A DNA stretch of 64,000 bases, from positions 125,154,943-125,218,942 of the forward strand of contig NC_088791.1 of assembly GCF_011386835.1 (NCBI RefSeq), given 5' to 3'. The stretch comes from Chrysemys picta bellii (Eukaryota; Chordata; Testudines; Emydidae). Of the stretch, positions 9,182 through 20,593 are shown piece by piece; the stretch's first letter is position 1; every line of letters starts with the position of its first letter. Both the position numbers and the translations under genes were made by a program. The notes beneath the pieces were generated by a model that saw only the letters and a list, made by a program, of their open reading frames with translations, was not told where the DNA came from and made no database searches.

Positions 9182-10459
9182 ACTAAACCAACCTGCATGG
9201 TTAACACTATTGTATAGCTGAACCTGCTGTCTGAAGGCTACTCTTTTTTCATGTAACAAGCCCTCAGTCTCATTTGACATCTAGGAAGAAGTCTTATGAT
9301 ATTTTAGTTTTCTCAGAGTAAGTAATTTCTTTCAGGGTCATTTGGCAGACCCTTTTAAAACTGAATACCCTTTTATTTATTTCTTGCAGTGTAAACACTG
9401 CAACTATTTGAAGGAGTGGACCCAGTGTACATTGGTCCTAAAAGTGTTACTTCAAAATTGCAAATAAATCTTCCTTTTTTTTGCATGCTAGAGATAGTGA
9501 AACATCTGTAAACACTGACCATATGCGTCAATTTGTTTTACAAATCAGTAGGATTACATGTCATATAACTTAAAATACAGTAGTACTAGTTATAGTCGGA
9601 TATATTGGAATTTGGTACAGAGGGCAGTTAATACTTTTATACAGTATGTGTACAATAAGGACTTTGCTAGGCCTTAAAATGTTAGAACCAGATAAGAGAA
9701 GAACCAATATGCAGCTAATAAAATAGGGCTCAATGCTGTGAGGTGTGCTGACCCCTCACCTCTTATTCACTTCAGAACTGCTGCCTGTCAGCCTCTTGCA
9801 GAAACAAGTCCTTAGTTGTCATAAGTGCATTGTACAGAAAGCGTGTGTTAGAAGTGCAGAGCCTTTTGCTGATGTCCTTAAGAGCAGGTGCAGCTGTAGG
9901 ATACTATTTTGTGACTAATGCATGTGTGTTGCGCTGTTAAAATGTCTTGTATTAATGCAGTAAAACATACTTACCAATGGAATCTGTTTAAGATGTCCTT
10001 TAAAAACAAACAAACAAACAAAACTCCACATATATGTATATATGTCTTGCTGGTGAGAGATGCTATATTGACAGCTGTGGAAATTGAACTTTTCTATTTC
10101 CCCACAGAACAGGGACAGCACAGGTCGTAGTAGTGCAAACTTTCCCTGTTCCCCACATTGCCTCACTTCTGTGCTGGTGTCTTACTCAAGTTCATCCTTC
10201 GCCCCCCCGTTCTCTCCCCCATTCAATCTTTGACCTCTCTGATGAGACTTCCAAATTATGGTGGTGGCAACTTGACTGTTAGCTGAAGGTGTCAGTCCTC
10301 TTCCTAATGTCACAAAGACCGATGAACAGGCTGGTGTCACACCTGACCTCATTTAAATAAATGAGGCCTAGAAATGAAAGGGTCCTTACATTCTCCCGTC
10401 ATCAATCCTGTACTACCATAGTTTTTTGCACAGTCTGTTTCTTTTATTCTAAACTATGT
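9182..10459. other. no gene seen
   Basis: AT-rich sequence. Contains a short (AAAC)n run at 10003-10021 and 'tatatgtatatatg' near 10031. Open frames are under 85 codons and unrecognised. Confidence 0.4.
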
Positions 10460-10845
10460 AAATTTAAGAGTTGGTAGCTCTGCCTATATTTAAATTTGCC
10501 ATTATAAGACTGTTTTCAGTTGCTTATAACTTTGCCACACTGCAACCATTTGGGCTGAAATTTCTGACGCCAGGTATGTGCCTCATGAGGAACTTGTTTT
10601 TGAAACTTTCAGCAAAAACATGTCAAGCATTTCTGAAAATGAGGTTAGGGAAAATACTGTTTATTCCATGTTTAATTTTTTTTTTTTTTTTTACAATTGT
10701 TTAGTTGAGAAGATCTAGCACTTCCATGTTTTGGAACTGGGACTTGACCTTTGGCTGGGGAATTGCCTTGGTGCCTTTTGCTGTTTCTTGGTAAAACCAC
10801 CCACATTTGACCAAGTTGTAAGCCTCTAAAAATTGCAGGTCACAC
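10460..10845. repeat. dispersed fold-back repeat (CTTATAACTTTGCC family), copy 1
   Basis: The left part has 'gttgcttataactttgccac' and 'catttgggctgaaattt'. The right part has 'tttgaccaagttgtaagcct', its inverted counterpart. The same phrases, with the arms in the same roles, occur at 14690-15050, so this is a repeat family. The 77-codon open frame (10471-10704) is part of it. Confidence 0.5.
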
Positions 10846-12767
10846 ATGCTTGTTAGAGTTTGGCAGCTAAATTCTCAGATTCTTCAGTGAATTCAAATCA
10901 GTGAACCTCTCTGCTTCCACCTTAAAATGACTGATTGACTTCAATATTGATGTTCCTCAATGGAACTATTTGTATGAGTTACTGATTGCCATTGTGAATA
11001 AGGGGTCCATAATCCAGCCCTTCGAGTTTAGCAATCTCAGCCCAATTAATGTGCATCTCCAGAGGGCATGTCTGGGGTGTCAGGCTATCTGCATACCATC
11101 CCTTGTCTTTCCTGTGCCAGGTTGCAATTTGTCTTTGAGTAGACAAAATCATCTATGCAATGATCTATGCGTTGTTTACCTCTAAAATTTCTGTGTTATT
11201 CACAGTGGCTAGTCCAAAACCTGCTCCATTTTTAAAACAAATTGACAGCCTGATAGCTTTCCCTGAAACATTGAGAACTGAATCCCCCGCAGCCTAGAAT
11301 TAGTATGTAGCCTCTGGATGGCCTATGGCTCTAAAGAGATACTTGCTGTATACAATGCATGAATTCACTAATATTCTTTTAGTGTTAATTTTTTTATAGA
11401 TATGAACCTAAACTGAATCTTTGCTATACTTGAGCTTTCATTTATGGTGCCTTAGAAGTTACAGAGGGAATTGAGGTGACCACGGCATTTTGATTGTGGA
11501 AGCTGTCTGTATTCTTTTGGTGATAATTTACTACACCATGCAGAGTGTGACGATGCGTATTTTCAAGCAAAGAAGTTTGAAACAAGTGGTTTCTCTATAA
11601 AAAAGAGGACAACGAATGTTGACTTTTTTAATACCACCCTGTCATCATTGCCTCTTTTAGTCATCTATTGTGTCTTTGAAGTGTTATCTCCTGAAACTGT
11701 TACTTCTGCCCGCGAGGACAAGAAAAGTGCAAATAAATAAGGTTCAAACAGATTTTGTTTTTAAAGGCACAGTTTGGAAAACTTGGATTATTAAGCTAAA
11801 TTTTATTTATATATATAAAAGAAAGAGTGAGGTGTTTTTGAAAATGGTCAGATTGTAAATATGGCCCAAAGCCTGCAGGTCACACGCATGCTATTCAGCG
11901 ACACCAGCTCAGACCATGCACAATTATCGTAGACCACCACTAGCTAACACTAGATCTGTTCCATCCGTGACTGTCTGTCTGATCTAGTTGGAGAGAGACA
12001 GAAAAGACCTATGAAGTCTTCTTGCCCAAGACCCTCTCTCAGGGAAGGGTTGTGTTGTTTTGTTCACTCACTATATCATGAAAATAAGAAACTAACATTG
12101 GGATTGAGGGCACCTATATACAAAAATCTAATACAAAATTTGGAAACAAGAAGGCCAGGTACCTATCTTTCCTCAATCAATTCACCTGCAAATTGCGTCC
12201 CTTTCCACCTACTTCTGTTTGTCCTTTGTACTTTTAAGTCCTGATGCTGTCAATGGGGCGCTGCAAGCACCTCTGCTGTTATCTTTCTTTGTAATAATAG
12301 ACTGCATTGGCAGCTCAGTTGGAGAAGCTAGCCCCTGGGCAGGCTCCAATAGTGGCCAGGAAAAAGATCAAATCATGCCTAGTGCAGTCAATGGAAGCCC
12401 CAGTAGCCCCTCCCATCTTCATTTGCTTCAAATTGGTTCAAAAATCACAAATTTTATAGTCCTCTCTTTGGAGACCTGAAAGTAAAATCTCTGTGGAATC
12501 AAGGAGCATATGTGTTAGCTGGCTGGGAAATGGGGTGTTGGACAGCTACGAATGTGAGAGGGGTTCAGGGCTCCCTGGAAACAGGAGGTTTAGGAATGAA
12601 GAAATCAGGTAAATAGCTAATTGGGATTAATTGTCTGGGTGACTGATTAGCACAAATAATCTAGCCCTGTAATTACCCCAGTGGGTGGTCAAGCAAACAG
12701 TTGATATTATTGGCTATATAGGTACTATAGAAAGAATAAATCTCTTGAGAGCGAGGCTAATTATAAG
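10846..12767. other. no gene seen
   Basis: About 1.9 kb without a supportable gene or clear repeat. Open frames are up to 86 codons and lack motifs or plausible splice context. Parts may be unique sequence. Confidence 0.4.
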
Positions 12768-13351
12768 TAAGGATACGATTTAGTCATGGAGGTCAGGGAA
12801 GAAACGGATTTGTCCTTCTTCCCCTCCTCCCCCCCCCAATGGCTGGGGCTGGAGCAGTGCGCCCCCTCCCCTGCCCAGTGGCTTCGGCTGGGGCAGGTAG
12901 CCTGTAGCTTTGGCCAGGGTGGGGGTTGTGCATTCCTCCTGCCCATAGCTTAGGCTGGGGCTGTGCGACCCCCACCCCCATGGCTGTAGTCAGGGCAGGA
13001 GCTGTGTGGACCCCACCCCCAGCCCTTCGTCTGGGGCTGGAGCTGGGGCTGTGTGATGCTGGGGCTGGGGTTAGAGCCAGGGCTACATGCCCTTCTGGCT
13101 GTGGGGGCTGTGCACCCTGCCCCCTGCTGCTTTGGCCGGGGGTGGGGCTTTGGCTGGAGCTGGAGCTGTGCCCCGTTCCATGGCAGTGAGGCTCTGGCTG
13201 ACCGCAGTGGGGCGCCAGCTGTCACCCCCCCGCTCCCCTTTTATTTTCAGTAAAAGTCACAGACAGGTCACAGGCTGCCGTGAATTTCTGTTTATTGCCT
13301 CCGAATTGTCTGTGACTTTTACTAAAAATAACCGACAAAATCTCACCCTTT
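12768..13351. mobile_element. hAT-like MITE (TAAGG family), copy 2
   Basis: It starts TAAGGATACGATTTAGTCAT, close to copy 1 at 2108, and ends AAAATCTCACCCTT. The flanks ATTATAAG (12760-12767) and TATATAAG (13352-13359) agree at six of eight positions, consistent with a decayed hAT duplication. The centre is a G/C-rich degenerate array of 'ctggggctg'-type units and gives overlapping spurious open frames. Near the right end is a perfect 17-bp hairpin, arms 13249-13265 and 13307-13323, at the same place as in copy 1 but with altered, still paired bases. Confidence 0.65.
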
Positions 13352-13359
13352 TATATAAG

Positions 13360-14689
13360 CAACGAAGTGCGCAAAAGCCTCTGAGTGCTCAGAATACCTG
13401 AGAACCTGAGTCTGTTGTAATAGATCTAGTTGAGCTCTCCTGACTTCTGTGAGGGCATCCAAATGCTGCCTCTTGCGTGCCCTTAGCTTGCTGGGACGGC
13501 GCAGAGTTTAGGCACTGACCCTGGGTTTGGGACCTCGTGTCTGACATCCCTCTTGGCAATGGGGATGTCGTGATCCAACTGCCTAGGCCCTAAAACTAGT
13601 GCTGTCCCCCTCAAGCCTCCTCAGCAGCTCTTGTATGTTTCCTAGCATCTCACTGAATGTGTGGGCCTTCTGCTTTACTGTTTACCTCTTCAGGTGTATG
13701 CGATAGTGAAGACAAATAGATACCCAGACTTTGCATAGGTTTCTAAAATGCAATTTACTATTCATTTAGCATGAGAAATGCACAGATTTAGACAAAATAA
13801 TAACACAATTCTATGCACTTTCCCTGCCTCAGTTTCCTCCCAACTCTGGACAATTCTTTGGGCATAGGACAAAGTCCTCTAAGAAGTCCAGGGTCCTTCC
13901 TCTGTCCAGGATTCTTCCTCTGCCCTCCTACACATGACTTCTCCATCCAGCAGAACTGGAACCTTTAGATCCACAGAACAATTGGCTGCAACTTGAGCTA
14001 AGAGAGGAAATGAAAGCGAAGGTAGGTAGTCACCCAGCTAGTGAGTGGGCCAGCTAGTACAGGAGGATGAGCGTACACTGCCAGGGGGTTTACAGATATT
14101 TGCTGAGAGCAGAGGGATGTTAAGACTCAGGAATCCTGGTAGTGAGGGTAGTGTTCTCTACCTTCTGCCCCCAGCCCCTTCAGCCTGTCCGTGTCCTGGT
14201 CTACTCCCTCCACAATCTTCTCATCCCAATCCCTGCATCTTGATTACATGTCCAGGACCCCACTGGCTCCTCATCCAAATCCCCGTTTCCCCCTCCACCC
14301 CCTTCAGCGCCATGTCCCACTCTCCTCCCCTCAGCCAGCTCACCCATCCCTCACCTCCTCATCCCAATCTCCCCAAGTGTCCTTTAAGTTCTGCATCCCC
14401 GTTTTCCCACCCAGTCTCCCCAGTCAGCACCCCTCTGGGCTTGACTACTCACTCCTACATTCCAGCCAGGCTGCTGCCTCTTTCCTTCTCCATGCTGTCT
14501 GGGCCCCCAGCAGCAGGAGCATTGAGAGCACATAAGAGATGGTCTTGCTGCTGTCGGCTCCAGTGACCGGCACCACAGCAGCCCCTGGCTGTCAGAAGCA
14601 GCAGTTGCTGGGAAAGTGCGACTCACAGCCCTGCAGTCCCAGAATGGCGCATGCCGAGTGTAGACAGAATCTTTGAAGAATTTAGCAGT
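13360..14689. other. no gene; old retroposon tail and pyrimidine-rich tract
   Basis: 14005-14150 contains phrases of an ancient MIR/CR1-type retroposon ('agtcacccagctagtgagtg', 'gactcaggaatcctggtag'). It runs into a C/T-rich tract (about 14160-14480) of repeated 'tcccaatccc' and 'cctcatcc' blocks, which accounts for the 173- and 114-codon overlapping open frames there. I see no coding motif. Confidence 0.45.
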
Positions 14690-15050
14690 GAAACCCTAAC
14701 AAGTCTTTGCTGAGCATGTACAAACTGAGATTTTCAGAGGCTTATAACTTGGCCAGATTTCCCACCAGGATGGCAAAAGGCCCATCTCCATCCCTGATTC
14801 CAAGCTGACCCCCACCAATTTTCAAGTCCCTGCTCCAGAGCATGGAGGCTCTAGACCTTCTCAACAACATGATTGTGAAGAATTTTTTAACATGGGCAAA
14901 ACAACATCCTTTCCCTTTGAAGCATTCTGAGAAATGGTTGAACTGTTTTGGCTAACATTTTCCAAAAACATTTTGCCTGAGGCAAACTCCCAGTGTGGGT
15001 AATTTCAGTCCAAATGCATAAAGTTTGGCAAATTTATAAGTAAATGGGTC
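14690..15050. repeat. dispersed fold-back repeat (CTTATAACTTTGCC family), copy 2
   Basis: The left arm has 'agaggcttataacttggcca'. The right arm has 'aaagtttggcaaatttataa' preceded by 'atttcagtccaaatgc', the inverted counterpart. It is related to 10460-10845 and has no coding capacity. Confidence 0.5.
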
Positions 15051-15634
15051 TTATAATGGAAAGTGTTGGGCAACTGTAAGTAAAGGTGTCATCACCTGTG
15101 CCACCTATAATATGAAGTAAAATTTTGGTTAAGAATTCATTTAAAATCGAAGACGCTGATTCAGCTAGCTAGGCCCGTTAAGAAAATCATTTAAGCATGT
15201 GCTTAACTTTAGACACATTTTCAGGTATCAATGACTTCAGTGGAATGCAAGCACAAGGTAAATCATGCACTTCTAAAGGCTTTGCTGTTTAGGGATGGAT
15301 TTAAGAACATAAATGCTTTACTGAATTCAAGATCAAAAGATTAAGCTTTCATCAGCTAAATGTATGTAATAATAAATATTATACATTGGTATGAGCCCGA
15401 GTGAATTAGTAAATTTGAAGAGTGTTGAATATTATCTAAGCTGCAGGAAAAGAAATATAAAGAAATATAAAGTCAGACTTTTGAGAAATCTGATCAGTTA
15501 TTATTTCTTATATGTTATTTATTTCTCATAACATAGCATCATATGCAGAGGTTATTGCAATGTATGGGCCCAAGCTTGCAGTGTTTACTTCTGTGAGTAA
15601 GAGCAAATAGAGAAAATGATCTTGAGGTTAAGGC
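15051..15634. other. no gene; weak fold-back fragment
   Basis: Around 15170-15310 there is a palindromic fragment built on 'aagcatgtgcttaactt' and 'caatgacttcagtgg', a pattern of old dispersed MITE-like elements. The rest is AT-rich and unassigned. Confidence 0.4.
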
Positions 15635-15721
15635 ATTAGCTGGGCATTTAGGAAAATGGGTTCAATTTCTGTCTCCTCCAGTGACTTTCTGTGTGATATT
15701 GGGCTATCTCTAGTAGAAAAC
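15635..15721 (-). repeat. ancient MIR/CR1-type retroposon fragment
   Basis: Phrases such as 'gggttcaatttctgtctcct' and 'gactttctgtgtgatattgg' are the reverse complement of a MIR-like core. It is broken by the fold-back element that follows. Confidence 0.45.
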
Positions 15722-15733
15722 AGAATCTTCAAA

Positions 15734-15882
15734 AAAAGAAGAACAGGAGTACTTGTGTCTTCGGAAGTGGGCTGTAGTCCACGAAAGCTTATGCTCTAAT
15801 AAATTTGTTAGTCTCTAAGGTGCCACAAGTATTCCTGTTCTTCTTTTTGCGGATACAGACTAACACGGCTGCTACTCTGAAA
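15734..15882 (+). mobile_element. Penelope-like fold-back retroposon, subfamily A
   Basis: A short inverted 5' piece (GAAGAACAGGAGTACTTGTG) is followed head-to-head by a longer forward piece ending GACTAACACGGCTGCTACTC. It is flanked by AGAATCTTCAAA at 15722-15733 and 15883-15894, a 12-bp duplication typical of target-primed retroposition. The forward piece contains GTGGGCTGTAGTCCAC-GAAA, part of the hammerhead-like core discussed under findings. Assignment to Penelope-like elements is by architecture and from memory; the family repeats at five other places here. Confidence 0.6.
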
Positions 15883-15889
15883 AGAATCT

Positions 15890-16009
15890 TCAAAGAAAGA
15901 TTTTGTTGAAAACATAGAAAGTTTCAACCGGCTGTAGGCCTGACACTGAATTGGTCAGTGTCCCGATTTCTCTTCTGTAAAATAAGATTCTTCCTCCTCC
16001 TTTTTTGTC
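15890..16009. other. short unassigned stretch
   Basis: Continuation of the disrupted ancient retroposon on the far side of the insertion, including the phrase 'cttctgtaaaataagattct', reverse MIR-like. Confidence 0.35.
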
Positions 16010-16135
16010 TAGTTAGGCTGTAGATTCTTCAGGGCAGAGACTATCTTTGTGCCTGTACAGTGCCAAAGCGAGGCCCAGACCTTGGTGGGGATTTCTGGGT
16101 GCTACAGTAGTACAATACCTAATAATAAAAAATTA
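16010..16135 (-). repeat. ancient amniote retroposon tail
   Basis: Reverse complement of a dispersed tail with 'cttcagggcagagactatct', 'gcctgtacagtgcc' and 'gctacagtagtacaatacct'. Related stretches occur at 20120, 39475, 40330 and 54620. Confidence 0.45.
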
Positions 16136-16709
16136 ATAATGTCATATGTTGAACAATAATGCATTATGATCACATGTTAAAGGGAGCAATAATATAGAAT
16201 TCTCATGCTGTCAGCATGGAAAGTAAATTGTTTTCTCAGAAAGGAAACTGATATGTGCAAGACCTTGAAGGCTTCAACCTAATGCCTTTTTAACAGACAG
16301 CATGTTGAAGGTGATGTACAATCACTACAAACACAGAGCTTAGTCCATCATTATTAATTCTTCTACATGCTGTTACCTAAAATTTGCCTTTCAGTACTCC
16401 CTCATTTCAATATTGGAATAGCTTGTTTAATACAGAGGCTTCCCCTGAAGGATTTAATATCTGACTATGCTTTTAAAACTGATTGCAACTAAAGTAGAAA
16501 TAGAAAAATAATGAGACTGATCCCCCAGAGTCTCTGAACCATAGAGGCCAGATCTAAAATCATAGTAATTAATAAAGACAGAAGAGAGCCAAATATCCAT
16601 TAATCCCTTGAGTATTAGTTCAGCAGTTGCGTATTGTTTGCCCTACCCTATATATTTACCTAACTGCCTTTCAAAACTTAAACTAGCTGCTTCCACTGCA
16701 GCAAACTGT
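16136..16709. other. no gene or clear repeat seen
   Basis: AT-rich sequence without supportable features. Confidence 0.4.
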
Positions 16710-16722
16710 TCTACACAGTAGG

Positions 16723-16891
16723 GAAAAAAATGAGGAGTACTTGTGGGCACCTTAGAGACTAACACATTTATTTGGGCATAAGCTTTCGTGGGCTAAAAGC
16801 TTATGCCCAAATAAATTTGTTAGACTCTAAGGTGCCACAAGTACTCCTGTTCTTTTTGCTGATATAGACTAACACAACTACCACTCTGAAA
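16723..16891 (+). mobile_element. Penelope-like fold-back retroposon, subfamily A
   Basis: Inverted 5' piece, then forward piece, meeting at a tight palindrome 'gctttcgtgggctaaaagct'. Flanks are TCTACACAGTAGG (16710-16722) and TCTGCACAGTAGG (16892-16904), a 13-bp target duplication with one change. The hammerhead-like hairpin is absent because the two arms join inside it. Confidence 0.6.
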
Positions 16892-16904
16892 TCTGCACAG
16901 TAGG

Positions 16905-18254
16905 TCAACTGATCTATGTAGAAAGCAATTCTGCTTAAATTCCTTTAAGGTCTGACCCTTGTTTCAGTTCATGTCTCCTGCTTCCCCTATTTGACACAAG
17001 TTCAAATAGCCAATAGACCAGACATGGCTAGCAAACGCTAAGATGTTAATGAAGAAGGGAATCACTCCCTCACCTGTGGCTGAATGGCTGGTTAGCAGCA
17101 GCTGGGATAAAAAGCTGCAAGGCAGGCAGAGCAGGTTTGCTACTGGAGAAGCTGAGAACCATTGTAAAAGAGCTCTATAGCATTGGACTGAGAAAAGCTC
17201 CTGAGAGAGAGAGAGACAGACAATTTCTTGGTAGAAGGGTTCAGGGAAGGCTACTATACAGCAGATGCCTGCAAAGGACACAGGTAGGAAGCAGCCCAAA
17301 GTGGGCAGCAGGAGACTTAATCACCCAGTCTTTGACTGCCAATCAGAGGGCACTGGGGCTGGGAACCAGGTGGGGCTGGGTCCCCCTACCAGCACCCATC
17401 CCAAAGTGGGGGAAGAGACTGCTGAAGCCCAGATTTGGGGGGGTGGTCCTAGCATTTTTCTGACCTTGCACAAAAACACATTGGACTTTATTTTTGTCCG
17501 TGTTTTGACTTACGTTTGTTCCTTCCCTGGTGAAGACGGGAGAAGGAGAGTTTGGGCCCTGTAACTAGCTACTGGAGGCCATCACAGGGCTCTTAGCACC
17601 TTAGGGTGGGACCCCTTTACTACTCCGAAAGGGCACAAACTCAAATGACTCATCCAAAGGGCTGGAGCTGTAAAGAGATTCCAAGCTCCACAGGCCATGC
17701 TTCTGAACTGGGACAAAAAGGGAAACCGAGGTGAGGCTATTGTTATCAAGGGCTTGGCCACGAGGGGGCACACTGAAGGGCGAGAGGCTTGACCACATGG
17801 ATCTGTGGGTTTAAACTAGGCTAGAGTGCGCCCAAGTGCAGTTCAGGCTCCAATTGAGAAGACCAGGTGCAGAGTTGATCCAAAAAAGGGTTTTGTTTTT
17901 GTTCCCCTCCCCTCTCCTGGTGAAAAACTTTAAGTTTCTGGCAAATAATAGAAAACAGAAGTAATTCTGCCCCAAACCAAAATACTCTAAATAAGACATG
18001 CTGCTGCATTGTCTTATGGGAGATGAAGCCTGGGTGCCTCATGCACCCACTCTCCTCTGTAGGCCGAGCTCCATGGTCAGACTATCTCTCCCTTAATACA
18101 GCACATTCTCCCCTCTTGGTGAGGGGAGGTGGTACATCGTGGCAGTCACATGGTGCATAATGGAAGATGAAGTCCAAGTGGGGAGCCCAGCACATAGAAG
18201 AGAATGGATGCCTTATGCTCCCAATCTATAATTGCATGAGGCACTGTGGCAGTA
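16905..18254. other. possible LTR-type fragment; no gene
   Basis: From about 16970 to 17800 the base composition rises and a TATA-like ATAAAAAG (17107-17114) is followed by purine-rich sequence and 'cacgagggggcacactgaag', a combination reminiscent of turtle retroviral-type LTRs; no matched TG/CA ends or duplication were found. Around 17995-18240 two direct copies of an 'atggaagatgaagtcc'-type phrase suggest another old repeat. Open frames up to 111 codons overlap on both strands and are not supported as genes. Confidence 0.3.
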
Positions 18255-18464
18255 TTTCAGAATCAAAATATTTAAGTTGTTTGCTGAAATAATCCAGTTT
18301 GCAATCTAAAACCAAAACCTTCAGTTTTCAGATGTTCAGCTTTTTTCAATTTGAAATATTGAGGGTTTTTTGGCAGAAAGCGTAGTTTTTGCTTAAAATT
18401 TTGTTTAGTTGAAAATCCAATTTCCTGATTAAAATAGTTTTGATGGACAATTTGCTATCAGCTC
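18255..18464. repeat. TA-flanked AGAGCTGGT-family MITE fragment
   Basis: The right end 'tttgctatcagctc' followed by TA matches the inverted end of the family at 33337 and 55106. Interior runs such as 'caatttgaaatattgag' and 'gttgaaaatccaatttcc' are also typical. The left end is lost. Confidence 0.45.
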
Positions 18465-19333
18465 TAATAGATAGCATTCTACCTGTTTGCACCATAGATC
18501 ATGCAGAATTAGCCCCATTATTTTGCTTGTGATGTACACATCACGTGCAGCAGATATACTGCCATGATCAAATCAAAATTTGTGAGTGCCATCTCCATTT
18601 GATAGTCATTTTACTCTGTGTTCAATACCTCTCTCTTTATATTCTAATATTTTGTTTGCTTTTTTTTTTTTTTTGGTGCTTCTAAGTATTGTTCCAAAAA
18701 GAGTCTGAATTTTGTCCCACACTGATCCTTCTCTTGATTTGTTTTTAAGTATCTGATTTGATAGACTTATCAATCATCCTTCTGCTTCAAAAGCAGATGC
18801 TTCTGCTATTTGAACTAAAGAATAATCTACTAAGTTAAAGTTAAAGGTGGACAAATACTGCAAGTCAGAGCTGGTTTAAAGTTTTCAAAATTTGATAATA
18901 TTGCAGAATGAAAAACTGAGTAAAATGTTGACAAAATGTTTGGGTTTTTCCCCCACCTTCCCTCCCCCCCCCCAAGCTGCCTCAACTGCAAATAATCTGT
19001 TTATAATCACATGATTTAAAATGAATTTGTTTTGCCATGTTTGCATGCATTTTGTGTCCTCCTTTCCTTGAATATCCAGTGAACAAGATTACTGGCAGGA
19101 ATGGTAACAAAAACAGCAATTTTTAAACAAATATTGGAAAATATTTGCAGACAGTGAATATTGAATTCCCTAAATGTGACTAGTATTTACACTGGAAATA
19201 TGGTTCTAATGGCCATGCACATCCAGTTAGGGAAGACAAACATACTGTGTTATCTTTGTGTCCAATCAAAACTAACTAATACACCTAGAATACTCACTAT
19301 GAACTGCTCATGCAAAATCTCTTGAACAAGAAG
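18465..19333. other. no gene or clear repeat seen
   Basis: AT-rich with poly-T (18660-18674) and poly-C (18966-18974) runs. No features are supported. Confidence 0.4.
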
Positions 19334-19538
19334 TAGGGTTACCATATTTTGTGCCTCCGAAAGGAGGACACTCCACGGGGCCCCCGCACCGGCCCCGGCC
19401 AAAGAGGCCCCGGCCGAGCCCTCCCTCCCTCCCGATTTTCCCGGACATGCCCGGCTTTTGGGGATTTCCCCCCGGACGGGGATTTGAGCCCCCAAAAGCC
19501 GGACATGTCCGGGAAAATCCAGACGTATGGTAACCCTA
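19334..19538. mobile_element. hAT MITE (TAGGGTTACCATA family)
   Basis: Inverted ends TAGGGTTACCATA and TATGGTAACCCTA bound a 205-bp element that is strongly G/C-rich in an AT-rich neighbourhood. The flanks are a perfect 8-bp duplication, ACAAGAAG, at 19326-19333 and 19539-19546, diagnostic of hAT-type integration. The interior contains inverted blocks (CCCGGACATGCCCGGC and CCGGACATGTCCGGG). Open frames here are overlapping shadows on both strands. The perfect duplication suggests a relatively young insertion. Confidence 0.8.
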
Positions 19539-19546
19539 ACAAGAAG

Positions 19547-20119
19547 TAATCAGTGAATTAATTTTGAATAACACATAAATTAAAGCAAACTTATAATGTC
19601 TTATGGGACAGTTCAGAAAGGTTTAAATCAATTATGAGTAAATTACATGCTCCACATTATTTGCTTTGCTCTAGGTATTGCACACACTCAAGCAGGCCTG
19701 ACATTCCATCCAGCAGAGAGTAGTTAATACACATACACATTAGCCTCTACATTACAAAGCTAACATCTGTCAGGGCTCCTAGTCTGCCCATGCTATTCTG
19801 AATTTGATTTCCCTTTTCTATTATGCAGTGCTGATTGTCTAATATATCTCACTGTCTGTACAGCACAATATGTCCTTTTGTAGGATCTACAGCCTTTGTC
19901 CCTTATTGCATGTTTTTTTTCGTGGTCACTGACCCATGAAATGACCTCTCTATTAGATGTACTAATGTTTATAGTCACACTCTTCTTGTTACCTTTTAAG
20001 TGTTTCCCCTAATGCTATTCAGTTTATTCCTCCAGGACATTTAATTGGCCACCAAATCCCTATTTCATTTCTGCTGACCTTTTGCATTTTATCATTTGTG
20101 TGGGATATCCTATTGAGGT
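19547..20119. other. no gene or clear repeat seen
   Basis: AT-rich sequence without a recognised feature. Confidence 0.4.
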
Positions 20120-20375
20120 CTTTCTTAACATAGAGGTAAATTAGGTAATTATTATTGGTATTCCAATAGGATGCTAGACACTACTGTGTGTGACACTTCC
20201 TGTCCCAAGGAGGTTACAGTCTAAATAGATAAAACAAGCCAAAGGGTGGGAGGGAAGTTGGAGTCTTCAGCAAGGTGAAGTGACTTGCCTAAGGTCACAT
20301 AGCAGGTCAGGGGCCAAACTGGGAAGAGAACCCAGATTTCCTGGTTCCTAGTTCAGTGCACTATGTATTAAACTA
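20120..20375 (+). repeat. ancient amniote MIR/CR1-type retroposon
   Basis: In order, 'aggatgctagacactactgt', 'cctgtcccaaggaggttaca', 'gtgacttgcctaaggtcaca' and 'agaacccagatttcctggtt' follow the usual layout of this dispersed retroposon. It is diverged and non-coding. Confidence 0.55.
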
Positions 20376-20593
20376 CACATCTCAAATTCTCTTGGCTACT
20401 CTCTGTATTGTTGCCTCAGAAATTCTATCTGCTTTATTGTGACGTGATTTTGATTTGACGTGTTCCAGTCGGGTATATCTAGTCTCTCTAATCAATATTT
20501 TCCTTTCTGATGGAGTCAGCCTTTCCGATCTGTATTTCCTTAGTAGTCCCTGGATCCTTCTGTCTGTTCTGTATGACTTTATTATATACATAG

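Noticed and set aside
14045..14566. 173-codon Pro/Ser-rich open frame
   Set aside because: It lies in a pyrimidine-rich repetitive tract with a second overlapping frame. There is no domain, start context or polyadenylation signal.
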